64,000 nt of DNA. Origin: Planktosalinus sp963975935. Lineage in GTDB: Bacteria; Bacteroidota; Bacteroidia; Flavobacteriales; Flavobacteriaceae. Location: positions 1 through 64,000 of the forward strand of contig CAXBIQ010000009.1 of assembly GCA_963975935.1 (NCBI GenBank), read 5' to 3'. A program made the translations under genes and the position numbers. The number at the start of each line of letters is the position of its first letter. Positions within the stretch are counted from its first letter, which is position 1. Below the pieces are notes generated by a model. That model saw nothing but the letters and a program-made list of their open reading frames with translations. It was not told the DNA's origin and ran no database searches. Below, one piece after another: positions 36,888-44,882 of this stretch.

Positions 36888-37205
36888 TCGTTGATTGTCA
36901 GGAAATTAAAATATATTCAAATCGCTGGTAATCAGCTATTTGAAAACGAAAAGGAATCCGAAACATCGCGTAGCGTGTTACCCTCTTGCTATTCCTTTTC
37001 GTCACGCGCAAGCGTGACAAAAATCCATCCAATCTGGTTAAAAAACCGATTGCCATTTTAGGAAAATAATTTTCCGATATGTTATATTTCGATGTGTACG
37101 GTTATCGGCGAAAGTCGAAAAGTGGATAACCTTACTTTAATTTGTGTGCTGTATTTCCAGCGATATAAAGATACGTTTTTTTATTGACTTGATATAAATT
37201 GCATA

Positions 37206-37232
37206 CAAAAACACCCCTAAACTTTAGAGGTG
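37206..37232 (-). terminator. Terminator after the small minus-strand module
   Basis: On the minus strand, CACCTCTAAA / TTTAGGGGTG (one mismatch) with a T-rich tail, about 20 bases beyond the stop of the 65-aa gene. Confidence 0.6.
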
Positions 37233-37254
37233 CTTAAAAACTAACTTTAGGAAA

Positions 37255-37452
37255 TTAGATATTAAAAACGAAGTTGTAAGTGTATAGATTTTTAATCATT
37301 TCTTCGTCTATCAATTTATCATAATCTGCTCCAGTTTCGTCAACATATTTCTGAATAGATTCTCCAAAAAGATATATGACGTGTTCTCTAGAAACCTGAA
37401 AAAGTTCCTCTTGTTTTTCCATACTCAAATCTTGAAATTTAATATACATCAT
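37255..37452 (-). CDS. Small acidic protein of ICE-type module, unknown function
   Basis: 65 aa, acidic, helical (SMEKQEELFQVSREHVIYLF, then YVDETGADYDKLIDEEMI). I do not recognise a family by name, but such small proteins often accompany the DUF6876-like and SSB genes in Bacteroidota conjugative elements. Starts 11 bases after the 126-aa gene ends. Confidence 0.55.
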   Translation of the reverse strand: MMYIKFQDLSMEKQEELFQVSREHVIYLFGESIQKYVDETGADYDKLIDEEMIKNLYTYNFVFNI

Positions 37453-37463
37453 AGCTTCAAAAT

Positions 37464-37844
37464 TTAGTATTCGCTTGGCAACATCAGCGTGCCATTTACA
37501 AAAAACAACCGCAGTTCATCAAGTGGAAAATCGGTAACCCGATAGCCGTGTTTTTCTAGAATATTATCATTGCCATCGCTGTAAATTATTTCAGCTTCAT
37601 AACCAGAATAATCTTGTTTTTCTTCGGGCAATCTTTTGAAGTCAATGGTAATAAATTCACTTCGGCTCATCAGACTTTTTGCAATTACGGAAGTGTCCGT
37701 GATTAACCAAAAACAATCTGCTATATTGGCAAGATATTTTAGTCCGTCTGTAAAACGTGTTCTTAATAATGGGATTTGATAGAACATTTCCGTTCCGTGA
37801 AAATGTTGCAATCCTTCTTTGATTTCGTTAACTTGTGCTTTCAT
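37464..37844 (-). CDS. DUF6876-like protein
   Basis: 126 aa. Features recalled for this family in Bacteroidota plasmids and ICEs: FTDGLKYLANIADCFWLITD, a SLMSRSEFITIDFKRL strand pair, and a C-terminal LDELRLFFVNGTLMLPSEY. Function unknown. It lies between ssb and the 65-aa gene on the minus strand. Assignment to DUF6876 is from memory. Confidence 0.6.
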   Translation of the reverse strand: MKAQVNEIKEGLQHFHGTEMFYQIPLLRTRFTDGLKYLANIADCFWLITDTSVIAKSLMSRSEFITIDFKRLPEEKQDYSGYEAEIIYSDGNDNILEKHGYRVTDFPLDELRLFFVNGTLMLPSEY

Positions 37845-37874
37845 TGTTTTGCTTTTTTAAATTAGTGAATAATG

Positions 37875-37912
37875 AAAAAGAGGGCGCAACTTCTCACGGG
37901 AACGCCCTCTTT
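37875..37912 (-). terminator. Hairpin terminator after ssb
   Basis: Inverted repeat AAAGAGGGCG / CGCCCTCTTT, with a T-rich tail on the minus strand, just after the ssb stop. Probably attenuates readthrough into the DUF6876-like gene. Confidence 0.6.
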
Positions 37913-37922
37913 ATTTTAAGAT

Positions 37923-38267
37923 TTACTTGTCGTCTTTGCTTCCAAGTAAAAGAATTTCATCGGCTACAACTTCCGTAACATAGCGTTGTTCGTTATCATC
38001 ATTTGTATAACTTCGGGTTTTAAGTTTTCCCGATATTCCAACTTCTTTGCCTTTAACAACATACTTCTCTACAATTTCGGCAGTTTTGCCCCAAGCTACT
38101 ACGGTATGCCAATTCGTGTCCGTTTGCTTGTTGCCTTCTTTGTCCTTGTAATACTCATTTGTTGCTAATGAAAAACGGGCTACTTTCTTTCCGCTTTCAA
38201 GGTTCGTAATGGTTGGCTCTTGTCCAACGTTTCCGATTAACTGTACGTGATTTTTAATAGTACTCAT
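37923..38267 (-). CDS. ssb: Single-stranded DNA-binding protein, mobile-element type
   Basis: 114 aa OB-fold SSB: start STIKNHVQLIGNVGQEPTI, core KKVARFSLATNEYYKD, TNWHTVVAWGKTAEIVEKYV and KGKEVGISGKLKTRSY. It is shorter than chromosomal SSB and lacks the acidic DDDLPF-like tail, as is usual for SSBs encoded by Bacteroidota plasmids and ICEs. Probably protects single-stranded element DNA during transfer. First gene of the minus-strand module. Confidence 0.88.
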   Translation of the reverse strand: MSTIKNHVQLIGNVGQEPTITNLESGKKVARFSLATNEYYKDKEGNKQTDTNWHTVVAWGKTAEIVEKYVVKGKEVGISGKLKTRSYTNDDNEQRYVTEVVADEILLLGSKDDK

Positions 38268-39060
38268 AATAAAAAGATTTGTGTCTGCTTTGTTACAGAC
38301 TGGTTTATATTTCCCCTATTTGATTTAAACTGAATTAAATTTTAAGGGGTGTTTGTTCTTTTCTTCTGTGCACCGCACAATGGATAGAGTGGGTTTTGTC
38401 AAGACTTTTAGGGAATAAATCAGGTGTGTTTGCGACGTAGTAAAATCCTTGGATTTTCAAGGAAGTAGAAACCTTATTTTTCACTAAAACTTGTATAGTC
38501 TTGACAAGTTCCATAAGGGCATTAGCAATTCTTTTAAACGCAGTTGCGTTTGAGCGTACCGACAGTTAAGCGAGATAAGCAGCTGTGGTTAAATTAGAAT
38601 TGGTTATGTCGTGCCTGTTTTTCGCTGTACCGAAAAACAATAAAGGCTTTATCCATTATAAACCCCTTAAAATGTGTAAGGCAGCGGTTCGGTTTTTAAG
38701 GATTTTCGAGTAAGGGCTCAAGAAGACCGCGCCGAAAATACTGTTAAGAAAATCGAAGTGATGACTTTCCAATGAAAAGCGGACTTGATTCACGATTTTG
38801 GCTCAGGAATGAAGTGTCCCGTTCCAGCGTAGCGGGAAGGGTTAACGGAATGGAAAGCTGAAATTGGGGATTGTGTCCAAGACTTATGTAGTGAAGCTCT
38901 TTTTCCGGAATGTAGCTTTTCGCGAAATGCTGGGGAATGTGCTGATTAAAGAGTTAAGAACCACTATACTTTGTCTCATAAAAGGTCAATTAACAATACT
39001 ACTAAAAAAGACGGAAAATGAGACTTTAGTTTCTTTACCTCCTATTTTCGTTTACTATAG

Positions 39061-39083
39061 TCGCATAAAACGACCATTTTATA
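39061..39083 (+). promoter_or_regulatory. Possible operator: ATAAAA-N6-TTTTAT palindrome upstream of hydrogenase
   Basis: GTCGCATAAAACGACC followed by ATTTTAT gives ATAAAA/TTTTAT arms around CGACCA. A near-identical layout occurs at 52326-52353, and single half sites at 38975-38989 and 52271-52283. Role unknown. Confidence 0.35.
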
Positions 39084-39264
39084 GAACTATTCAGAGTTTA
39101 CCGATTTATGTGTAAAATACCTGATATTTAATTTTTAGGGCTTTTGGAGCTATTCTAACTTCTCTAATAAATTGCCAAAAATTTAGTTTTTTGAAATTAT
39201 TACCGTTATATATTTTTTTTTTATAAAATATTGGCAATTAATTTATCAAATTGATTATTCGAAT

Positions 39265-39295
39265 TTTGAAAATAGAAATATTTTTGTTATTTTCG
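39265..39295 (+). promoter_or_regulatory. Predicted promoter of the hydrogenase operon
   Basis: TTTG (39265-39268), 19-base spacer, TATTTTCG (39288-39295; one change from TAnnTTTG). The initiation point would lie about 25 bases before the hupS ATG. Confidence 0.4.
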
Positions 39296-39325
39296 AATCT
39301 TAATCTAATCAAAACCCAACATTTT

Positions 39326-40285
39326 ATGGCAAACGTTTTATGGTTACAAGGAGGTGCATGTAGTGGAAACACAATGTCCTTTTTGAACGCTGAAGAACCA
39401 ACTGTGGTAGAACTTATTACAGATTTCGGGCTTAATATTCTTTGGCATCCAACTACAGGATTACAAATTGGAGATCAAGTACAAGATCTTTTAAAAGATA
39501 TCTTAGCAGGAAAAGTTCAAATGGATATTCTGGTATATGAAGGTTCCTTAATAAAAGGTCCTAATAATACTGGGACAATGAATTATTTTGCCGATAGACC
39601 AATGATGGATTGGATTAAAGAATTATCAAAGGTTGCAGGCTATGTAGTTGCAATTGGAGATTGTGCAACTTGGGGAGGAATTCCCGCTGTAGCGCCAAAC
39701 CCTAGTGAATCAACTGGTTTACAATTTCATAAGAAAAATAAAGGAGGCTTCTTAGGTCACGACTACGTTTCAAAAGGAGGCTTACCTGTTATAAATATCC
39801 CTGGATGCCCAGCGCATCCTGATTGGATAACTCAAATACTCGTAGCAATATCTGTTGGAAGAATAGGTGATGTTTTAATAGATGAATTTCACAGACCAAA
39901 AACATTTTTTACAGATTTCGTTCAAGACGGATGTACTAACGTGACTAATTTCGCTCAGAAGGTCGATGGAAACTTTGGAAAACGTGGTGGATGTCTATTC
40001 TACGAAGTAGGATGTCGTGGACCAATGACTAGAGCAAGTTGTAATAATATACTTTGGAATCGTCAGTCGAGTAAAACACGTTCTAATCATCCTTGCTTAG
40101 GATGCACAGAACCAGGATTTCCACATAATGATTTAATGAAAGGAAGTGTGTTCAAAACGATGAAGCATTTAGGAGTTTTTCCTAAAGAAGTTCCAACAGG
40201 AAGAACAAAATTGGCGTATTATATGGAAGCAGGTTTCCAGAAGGTTATGCCTACAAATAAACGTGTAACTGAAACTTCTAAATAA
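39326..40285 (+). CDS. hupS: [NiFe]-hydrogenase small subunit, group 2a (HupS/HucS type)
   Basis: 319 aa electron-transfer subunit of an H2-oxidising enzyme. The ATG at 39326 gives MANVLWLQGGACSGNTMSFL, nearly the start of cyanobacterial HupS; an upstream in-frame ATG at 39251 would add 25 unrelated residues. No Tat signal peptide, so cytoplasmic. Cluster ligands seen: Cys12, Cys113 (IGDCATWGG), Cys161 (IPGCPAHPDW) and C-terminal Cys residues (GCLFYEVGCRGP, HPCLGCTEP). The second proximal ligand is Asn15, not Cys, as in Huc and HupS of this clade. First gene of the operon, 20 bases before hupL. Confidence 0.95.
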   Translation: MANVLWLQGGACSGNTMSFLNAEEPTVVELITDFGLNILWHPTTGLQIGDQVQDLLKDILAGKVQMDILVYEGSLIKGPNNTGTMNYFADRPMMDWIKELSKVAGYVVAIGDCATWGGIPAVAPNPSESTGLQFHKKNKGGFLGHDYVSKGGLPVINIPGCPAHPDWITQILVAISVGRIGDVLIDEFHRPKTFFTDFVQDGCTNVTNFAQKVDGNFGKRGGCLFYEVGCRGPMTRASCNNILWNRQSSKTRSNHPCLGCTEPGFPHNDLMKGSVFKTMKHLGVFPKEVPTGRTKLAYYMEAGFQKVMPTNKRVTETSK

Positions 40286-40305
40286 GTAATTAAACTAACT
40301 ACAAA

Positions 40306-41898
40306 ATGTCAGTAAAAGAATTAAATATATCACCCGTAGGACGTGTTGAAGGAGATTTAGATGTTAAAGTTTATATCGATAACGGAAAAGTAACTCGTGC
40401 TCATACCCAGGCAGCAATGTTTAGAGGTTTTGAGAAAATAATGGAAGGTAAAGATCCACAATCTGGTCTTATAGTAACACCGCGTATTTGCGGAATATGT
40501 GGAGGGTCACATTTGTATTGTGCATCATCTGCTTTAGATACCGCTTGGGGAACAAAATTATCTCCAAATGCCCTATTATTGAGAGCTATTGGACAAGCCT
40601 CTGAAACATTACAGAGTATTCCACGTTGGTTTTATGCCATTTTCGCAACAGATTTGGCGAATAAGAAATATGCTAATCAGCCTTTGTATAAAGAAGTGGT
40701 TAAAAGATGGTCGGCTTATGTCGGCGAAACATTTCAAATAGGGTTAACGGCAAGTGGATTGCCTGTTCAAATCTATGCTTTATTTGGTGGGCAGTGGCCA
40801 CACTCGAGCTATATGGTTCCAGGTGGAGTTATGTGTGCGCCGACCTTAAAAGATATTACACGAGCACATGCTATTTTGGCACAATTTAAAAATGATTGGC
40901 TAGAGCCAGTATGGTTAGGTTGTTCGATCGAGCGCTATATGGAAATCAAATCATGGGACGATATGTTAGCATGGGTTGATGAAAATGAGTCTCATAAAAA
41001 TAGTGATTTAGGATTGCTTATTAGAGCAGGAATCGAATTTGGCTTAGATAAATTTGGTCAAGGAGTAGGTAAATTTTTGGCAACAGGAACATACTTACAT
41101 AAAGACCGATATAATAATCCAACTATTGAAGGTAGAAATGATGCCTTGATTAGTTCTAGTGGATTTTTCGATGGAGAAAATTATCATGAGTTTGATCATC
41201 TTAAAGTAAAAGAAGATGTTTCACATTCTTGGTATGATAATCAAGAAGATGGATTACACCCTTGGGAAGAACCATTACCCACTCCTGCTAAATCACAACC
41301 ATTACACCATACAGATTTTGATGGACAATATAGTTGGTCAAAGTCACCAAGGTATGATGGACATGCTGCAGAAACAGGCCCTTTGGCCCGTGTTATAATG
41401 AATGCAAACCCTAATAATAAGGAACATCAAATTAGAGATCCTTTATTTGGAGATATCATGAAAAAACTAGGACCTAGTGTATTTACACGTGTTTTAGCGA
41501 GAGTTCATGAAGCTCCAAGAATATATAAGTTTATAGAGCAATGGCTTTCAGAAATTGACCTCGATGGAGAATTCTATATCAAGCCAGTTGAAAAGGACGG
41601 AAAAGGATTCGGAGCAACAGAAGCAGCTCGTGGTGCATTAGCTCACTGGATAGAAATTAAAGATGGTGTTATTAAAAACTATCAAGTAATGGCTCCAACT
41701 ACATGGAACGTTGGGCCTAATGATGGTCAAGGAAACCCAGGACCAATTGAAAGTGCACTTACAGGTATCGATATCGAAGATCCTAGTGATCCTGTAGAAG
41801 TTGGTATTGTTGCAAGATCATTTGATTCCTGTTTGGTTTGTACTGTGCATGCGCACGATCAAAAATCTGGAGTTGAACTATCTCGATTCAAATTATAA
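40306..41898 (+). CDS. hupL: [NiFe]-hydrogenase large subunit, group 2a (HupL/HucL type)
   Basis: 530 aa catalytic subunit. Nickel ligands: Cys62 and Cys65 in L1 (RICGICGGSHLYCA) and Cys509 and Cys512 in L2 (DSCLVCTVH). After His515 comes a 15-residue C-terminal extension (AHDQKSGVELSRFKL) that the maturation protease should remove. The L2 motif DSCLVCTVH rather than DPCxxCxxH is a trait of the group 2a branch. Oxidises H2 and passes electrons to hupS; physiological acceptor unknown. A hairpin terminator follows. Confidence 0.96.
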   Translation: MSVKELNISPVGRVEGDLDVKVYIDNGKVTRAHTQAAMFRGFEKIMEGKDPQSGLIVTPRICGICGGSHLYCASSALDTAWGTKLSPNALLLRAIGQASETLQSIPRWFYAIFATDLANKKYANQPLYKEVVKRWSAYVGETFQIGLTASGLPVQIYALFGGQWPHSSYMVPGGVMCAPTLKDITRAHAILAQFKNDWLEPVWLGCSIERYMEIKSWDDMLAWVDENESHKNSDLGLLIRAGIEFGLDKFGQGVGKFLATGTYLHKDRYNNPTIEGRNDALISSSGFFDGENYHEFDHLKVKEDVSHSWYDNQEDGLHPWEEPLPTPAKSQPLHHTDFDGQYSWSKSPRYDGHAAETGPLARVIMNANPNNKEHQIRDPLFGDIMKKLGPSVFTRVLARVHEAPRIYKFIEQWLSEIDLDGEFYIKPVEKDGKGFGATEAARGALAHWIEIKDGVIKNYQVMAPTTWNVGPNDGQGNPGPIESALTGIDIEDPSDPVEVGIVARSFDSCLVCTVHAHDQKSGVELSRFKL

Positions 41899-41926
41899 AT
41901 AGATATAAATCAATTATTTATATAAG

Positions 41927-41958
41927 CTTTCCCGAGGGTGTCTTCGGGAAAGTTTTTT
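41927..41958 (+). terminator. Hairpin terminator/attenuator between hupL and the accessory genes
   Basis: CTTTCCCGA / TCGGGAAAG stem, eight-base loop, then six T. It lies within the otherwise continuous locus, so partial termination would keep structural subunits in excess over the protease and Hyp proteins. Confidence 0.75.
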
Positions 41959-41979
41959 AGTTTAATATAAAGAATAAGA

Positions 41980-42456
41980 ATGAAGACAGCAATAATGGGT
42001 TTCGGAAACCCAGTTAGAAGTGATGATGGTATAGGAATGTACGTGATTGAAGAGTTGCAAAAAATTATCGGAGATAATGATACGATAAATATCTTTGATA
42101 TGGGTACGGCCGCCTTTGAAGTACTTTTTGGTCTTAAAGGGCATACTAAAATTTTGATGGTAGATGCAGTAGTAAATTCCAATGAACCTATTGGTACTTT
42201 ATTTAAAGTGCCTGCAGAAGAAGTGTTAAGAGCGCCACAAGATGACCCTATGGTATTTTTACATGGTATGAAATGGGATCAAGCACTATCGTATTCTAAA
42301 AAAATACTTGGTGATGAATATCCAAAAGATATACAAGTCTATTTAATTGCCGTAGAAAACACTAAATTAGACACAGTACTTAGTGAGGAGGTAAAGCAAG
42401 CTGGAGATAAAGTAGTACAGCATATTTTGGAAGATTTAAAATTTGTAAAGGCATAA
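41980..42456 (+). CDS. Hydrogenase maturation endopeptidase
   Basis: 158 aa HupD/HyaD/HupW-family protease that trims the large-subunit C-terminus after nickel insertion. Nickel-sensing residues are visible: the acidic pair in GFGNPVRSDDGIG, Asp in MVDAVV, and His in FLHGMKWDQ. Its target should be hupL. The stop overlaps the ATG of the next gene by one base, so translation is probably coupled. Confidence 0.92.
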   Translation: MKTAIMGFGNPVRSDDGIGMYVIEELQKIIGDNDTINIFDMGTAAFEVLFGLKGHTKILMVDAVVNSNEPIGTLFKVPAEEVLRAPQDDPMVFLHGMKWDQALSYSKKILGDEYPKDIQVYLIAVENTKLDTVLSEEVKQAGDKVVQHILEDLKFVKA

Positions 42457-42776
42457 TGGAAGAAGATAATGTTATACTCAAATCTTCGCACGTTTATTTA
42501 ACCGCGGCGCTCGTAGAACGGGTATTTGAAAGCATACATTATGCATATGTTACTTATGTAGTAAAACAAAAACAACTTTTAATTACTCCTGTTAGTAGTC
42601 AATGGTTTGTAAAGGTTCATGAGCCTACACAGTTTTTATTAAAATCTAGAAACTTAAAAGGCGATAGAACATTAGCGATACGGGAGATATTGATAGATAA
42701 TGATTTAGACACAACAGATAGAATACTCCAGTATGAAATTGTAGAAAGAACGAATCTCATTAAAATAACAATTTGA
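42456..42776 (+). CDS. Hydrogenase-locus protein of unknown function (106 aa)
   Basis: 106 aa, soluble, mixed alpha/beta with alternating hydrophobics (YAYVTYVVKQKQLLITPVSS, FVKVHEPTQFLLKSRNLKG). No signal peptide, membrane helix or Cys motif. One-base overlaps with the protease gene before it and the 88-aa gene after it show it is part of the operon. I do not recognise a family. A role in group 2a assembly or in contact with the electron acceptor is possible from context only. Confidence 0.7.
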   Translation: MEEDNVILKSSHVYLTAALVERVFESIHYAYVTYVVKQKQLLITPVSSQWFVKVHEPTQFLLKSRNLKGDRTLAIREILIDNDLDTTDRILQYEIVERTNLIKITI

Positions 42777-43042
42777 TGCCTAAAAGAAAAGACCCTAAAG
42801 ACGCTTGGTTATTAGATGCAGAAGTGCGAACTAAGATTGAAGAAATTAAAGGGCGTTGGGAAGTTTCATTGGTATTTGTAAACATTAAAGATCCAAATCA
42901 AGTCTTGATACGAAAAATAGGAGATTATAGATCAAAAAGATTGGCTGAAATTTATGCACTTAATATGCAAAAGACAGCTGCAAAAGATATAAGAGGAACA
43001 CAAAAAGTAGATAAAAGTGCTTACAATTTTAACAAAAACTAA
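42776..43042 (+). CDS. Hydrogenase-locus protein of unknown function (88 aa)
   Basis: 88 aa from ATG at 42776, which shares its A with the preceding stop; an in-frame TTG three bases earlier is less likely. Very basic start (MPKRKDPKDAWLLD), then a compact domain (GRWEVSLVFVNIKDPNQVLI, DYRSKRLAEIYALNMQKTAA). No Cys, signal or membrane segment. The 3' end overlaps the TPR gene by 26 bases. Function unknown; placement implies hydrogenase assembly or regulation. Confidence 0.68.
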   Translation: MPKRKDPKDAWLLDAEVRTKIEEIKGRWEVSLVFVNIKDPNQVLIRKIGDYRSKRLAEIYALNMQKTAAKDIRGTQKVDKSAYNFNKN

Positions 43043-44504
43043 TAACGAAACGATTATAAAAAGTATTATTCACTCTATCGATAGATTGAATGAACTTGTA
43101 GAAATTGTTACGAATGAAAATTTAGCACAAAGTTCAAATAAAATACTGGTCATTTCTGATAATTTGATTAGCGCTTCTTTAGATTGGAATGACACTGAAC
43201 CTCCGTATCTATTTCCTGAACTATCGTTTTCTAAAGAGAATCTTTTGGGAATCATCTTTTATAAATTAGGAAATCACCAAAAAGCGTTTGAATTTATTTC
43301 AGAAGAAAATCCGGTTTATAATCATTTATTAATTGCGACACATCTACAGTTTGGGTACGATATTACTGAAGATATGTGTGCTTTTGTGGAATTGGGTTCT
43401 TTACACAACCGGTGTATCATTGAGCAATATGGCACAATTAAATTACGACGTGACGTTATTGCACTTAAGACTTTATATGCGGAAGCCATTGCAAATGCTC
43501 CTAATGATGAACTACGATTATTCACTATTAAACATTTTGTAAATTTTTTATTAGATACGAATGCGTATGCTGAAGCTGAAAAAGTCTTAAGATTAGCTAT
43601 ACCAAGAGCCATATCTTCAGAATCGAAAAATGCTATTAACACTCAGCTGGCGTCCGTGCTGATGGCGCAATTAAAAGTACCATATAACCTAGATAGTTTA
43701 GCAGAAATTCAAGAATTACAGCAATCTAGTATTACTTTTTATGAAGAAAGAGAATTAAAAGTGAATGCAGGGTTAATCCTAGTTGATGCTTCGGAAATCG
43801 CCAATTTTCAGGAAGATTTTATAGATTCTAAGAACTACATAAATAAAGCTATTTTATATTTTAAAGAAGCAGATATTCCTGAATTTCTGGGTGAAGCTGG
43901 ATTACGTAAAGCAACGCTTCTATATATATGGTCTAAAAACGGAAGCCCGCAGTATTACAAGCCAGCGATTAACGCCTTTCAAGACACTTTAAAAGTTTTC
44001 AAACGTGATACGCATCCTCAGAAATTTGCAGAAATCCATCATAGCTTAGCTCTTATTTATTCTGAAATCCCCGTATCATCGGAAGAAAAACCTATTTGGA
44101 CAGCCTTTTGTGCATCTTCTTTTAAGGAAGTTTTAGGTTTTTTTACAAAAGAGCAATATCCATATGAATATGCGATGGCAAGTCATAATTATGCAACGGC
44201 ACTCATGAATTTCCCTGAAGCAAAATTACATAACAATTTAGATAAAGCATTTGGTTTGTTTGAAGATGCACTTACGGTGCGTACTATAAATGAATATCCT
44301 TTTGAAAGAGCATTAACACTTTTAAATCAATTGGAATTATACTGGTTAATGCATAATGAGAATGAGAAAGCCGAAAAGAAAAAGTATAATCAAATGGTAG
44401 AAAAAGCAACTTCTATTACTGAAATTATAGACGATGAAGATTTAAAAGAACGCGCAAATCAACATTTAAATCAACTTAAGAATTTAAAGACAATTTTAAA
44501 CTAA
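43017..44504 (+). CDS. Tetratricopeptide-repeat protein of the hydrogenase locus
   Basis: 495 aa from a GTG start overlapping the previous gene by 26 bases. Helical-repeat protein with several TPR-like units (YAEAEKVLRLAIPRAISSES; AINAFQDTLKVFKRDTHPQK; LDKAFGLFEDALTVRTINEY), no signal peptide, so a cytoplasmic scaffold. I recall TPR proteins as companions of group 2a hydrogenases, which supports a role in assembly, but the function is not known. The stop is two bases before hypA. Confidence 0.75.
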   Translation: MLTILTKTNNETIIKSIIHSIDRLNELVEIVTNENLAQSSNKILVISDNLISASLDWNDTEPPYLFPELSFSKENLLGIIFYKLGNHQKAFEFISEENPVYNHLLIATHLQFGYDITEDMCAFVELGSLHNRCIIEQYGTIKLRRDVIALKTLYAEAIANAPNDELRLFTIKHFVNFLLDTNAYAEAEKVLRLAIPRAISSESKNAINTQLASVLMAQLKVPYNLDSLAEIQELQQSSITFYEERELKVNAGLILVDASEIANFQEDFIDSKNYINKAILYFKEADIPEFLGEAGLRKATLLYIWSKNGSPQYYKPAINAFQDTLKVFKRDTHPQKFAEIHHSLALIYSEIPVSSEEKPIWTAFCASSFKEVLGFFTKEQYPYEYAMASHNYATALMNFPEAKLHNNLDKAFGLFEDALTVRTINEYPFERALTLLNQLELYWLMHNENEKAEKKKYNQMVEKATSITEIIDDEDLKERANQHLNQLKNLKTILN

Positions 44505-44506
44505 CA

Positions 44507-44854
44507 ATGCACGAAACTTCGATAATAAATGGTATTATGAGAACTCTAGAACAAGAGTTTGATGCAGAGAAACTCAATACGATGACGGGTATCTATGTGA
44601 AAGTAGGAATACTCTCTAATATAGAACCACGTCTTTTATATAATGCATATGAAGCTTCTCACATGATGAATCCAAAATATCAGAATGTAAAATTTCATAT
44701 AGAGATGGTAGAATTGAAAATTCAATGTGAAAGTTGTGATCATATTACAGATGTAAAAAAGTATCGCTTTCTATGTGATAGTTGCCAAAAGCCTAGTAAA
44801 AATATTATTCAAGGTGAAGAAATGTTAATTCATAAAGTAGAATTTGCTGATTAA
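44507..44854 (+). CDS. hypA: Hydrogenase nickel incorporation protein HypA
   Basis: 115 aa metallochaperone passing nickel to the large subunit with HypB. The N-terminal MHETS supplies the nickel His2; a zinc site is formed by CESCDH and CDSCQKP. Two bases after the TPR gene and 28 before hypB. Confidence 0.94.
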   Translation: MHETSIINGIMRTLEQEFDAEKLNTMTGIYVKVGILSNIEPRLLYNAYEASHMMNPKYQNVKFHIEMVELKIQCESCDHITDVKKYRFLCDSCQKPSKNIIQGEEMLIHKVEFAD

Positions 44855-44882
44855 AAATCAACAGAATTTAAAATTAGAAAAT

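Larger units (their letters stand above)
36435..37254. other. Gene-free stretch after the integrase
   Basis: About 820 bases without a credible gene. It holds two TTTGTCGCAAA sites (36835-36845 and 36877-36887) 42 bases apart, a GGGCG...AGCCC hairpin between them, and a GTCACGC-gcaa-GCGTGAC hairpin near 37002-37020. The sites might serve replication, transfer or repression; nothing decisive. Confidence 0.4.
38268..39325. other. Gene-free kilobase between ssb and the hydrogenase genes
   Basis: No credible gene. Structures seen: an 11-base inverted repeat TTGTCAAGACT (38396-38406) / AGTCTTGACAA (38497-38507); a perfect dyad AAACGCA-GT-TGCGTTT (38536-38551); and two CATAAAA-type sites at 38975 and 39061. 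The first part resembles a transfer-origin-like dyad region of ICEs; the last 350 bases are AT-rich and hold the hydrogenase promoter. Confidence 0.45.

Noticed and set aside
36771..37061. 96-codon frame after the integrase
   Set aside because: It reads through the TTTGTCGCAAA sites and hairpins; such frames recur in noncoding parts of Bacteroidota elements and lack protein character.
38864..39115. 83-codon frame before the hydrogenase genes
   Set aside because: It covers the CATAAAA-type sites and promoter zone, and no domain or conserved motif is visible.
39251..39325. 25-residue N-terminal extension of the hydrogenase small subunit as a signal peptide
   Set aside because: No twin-arginine motif, and homologues of this branch start at MANVLWLQ; the region holds the predicted promoter.
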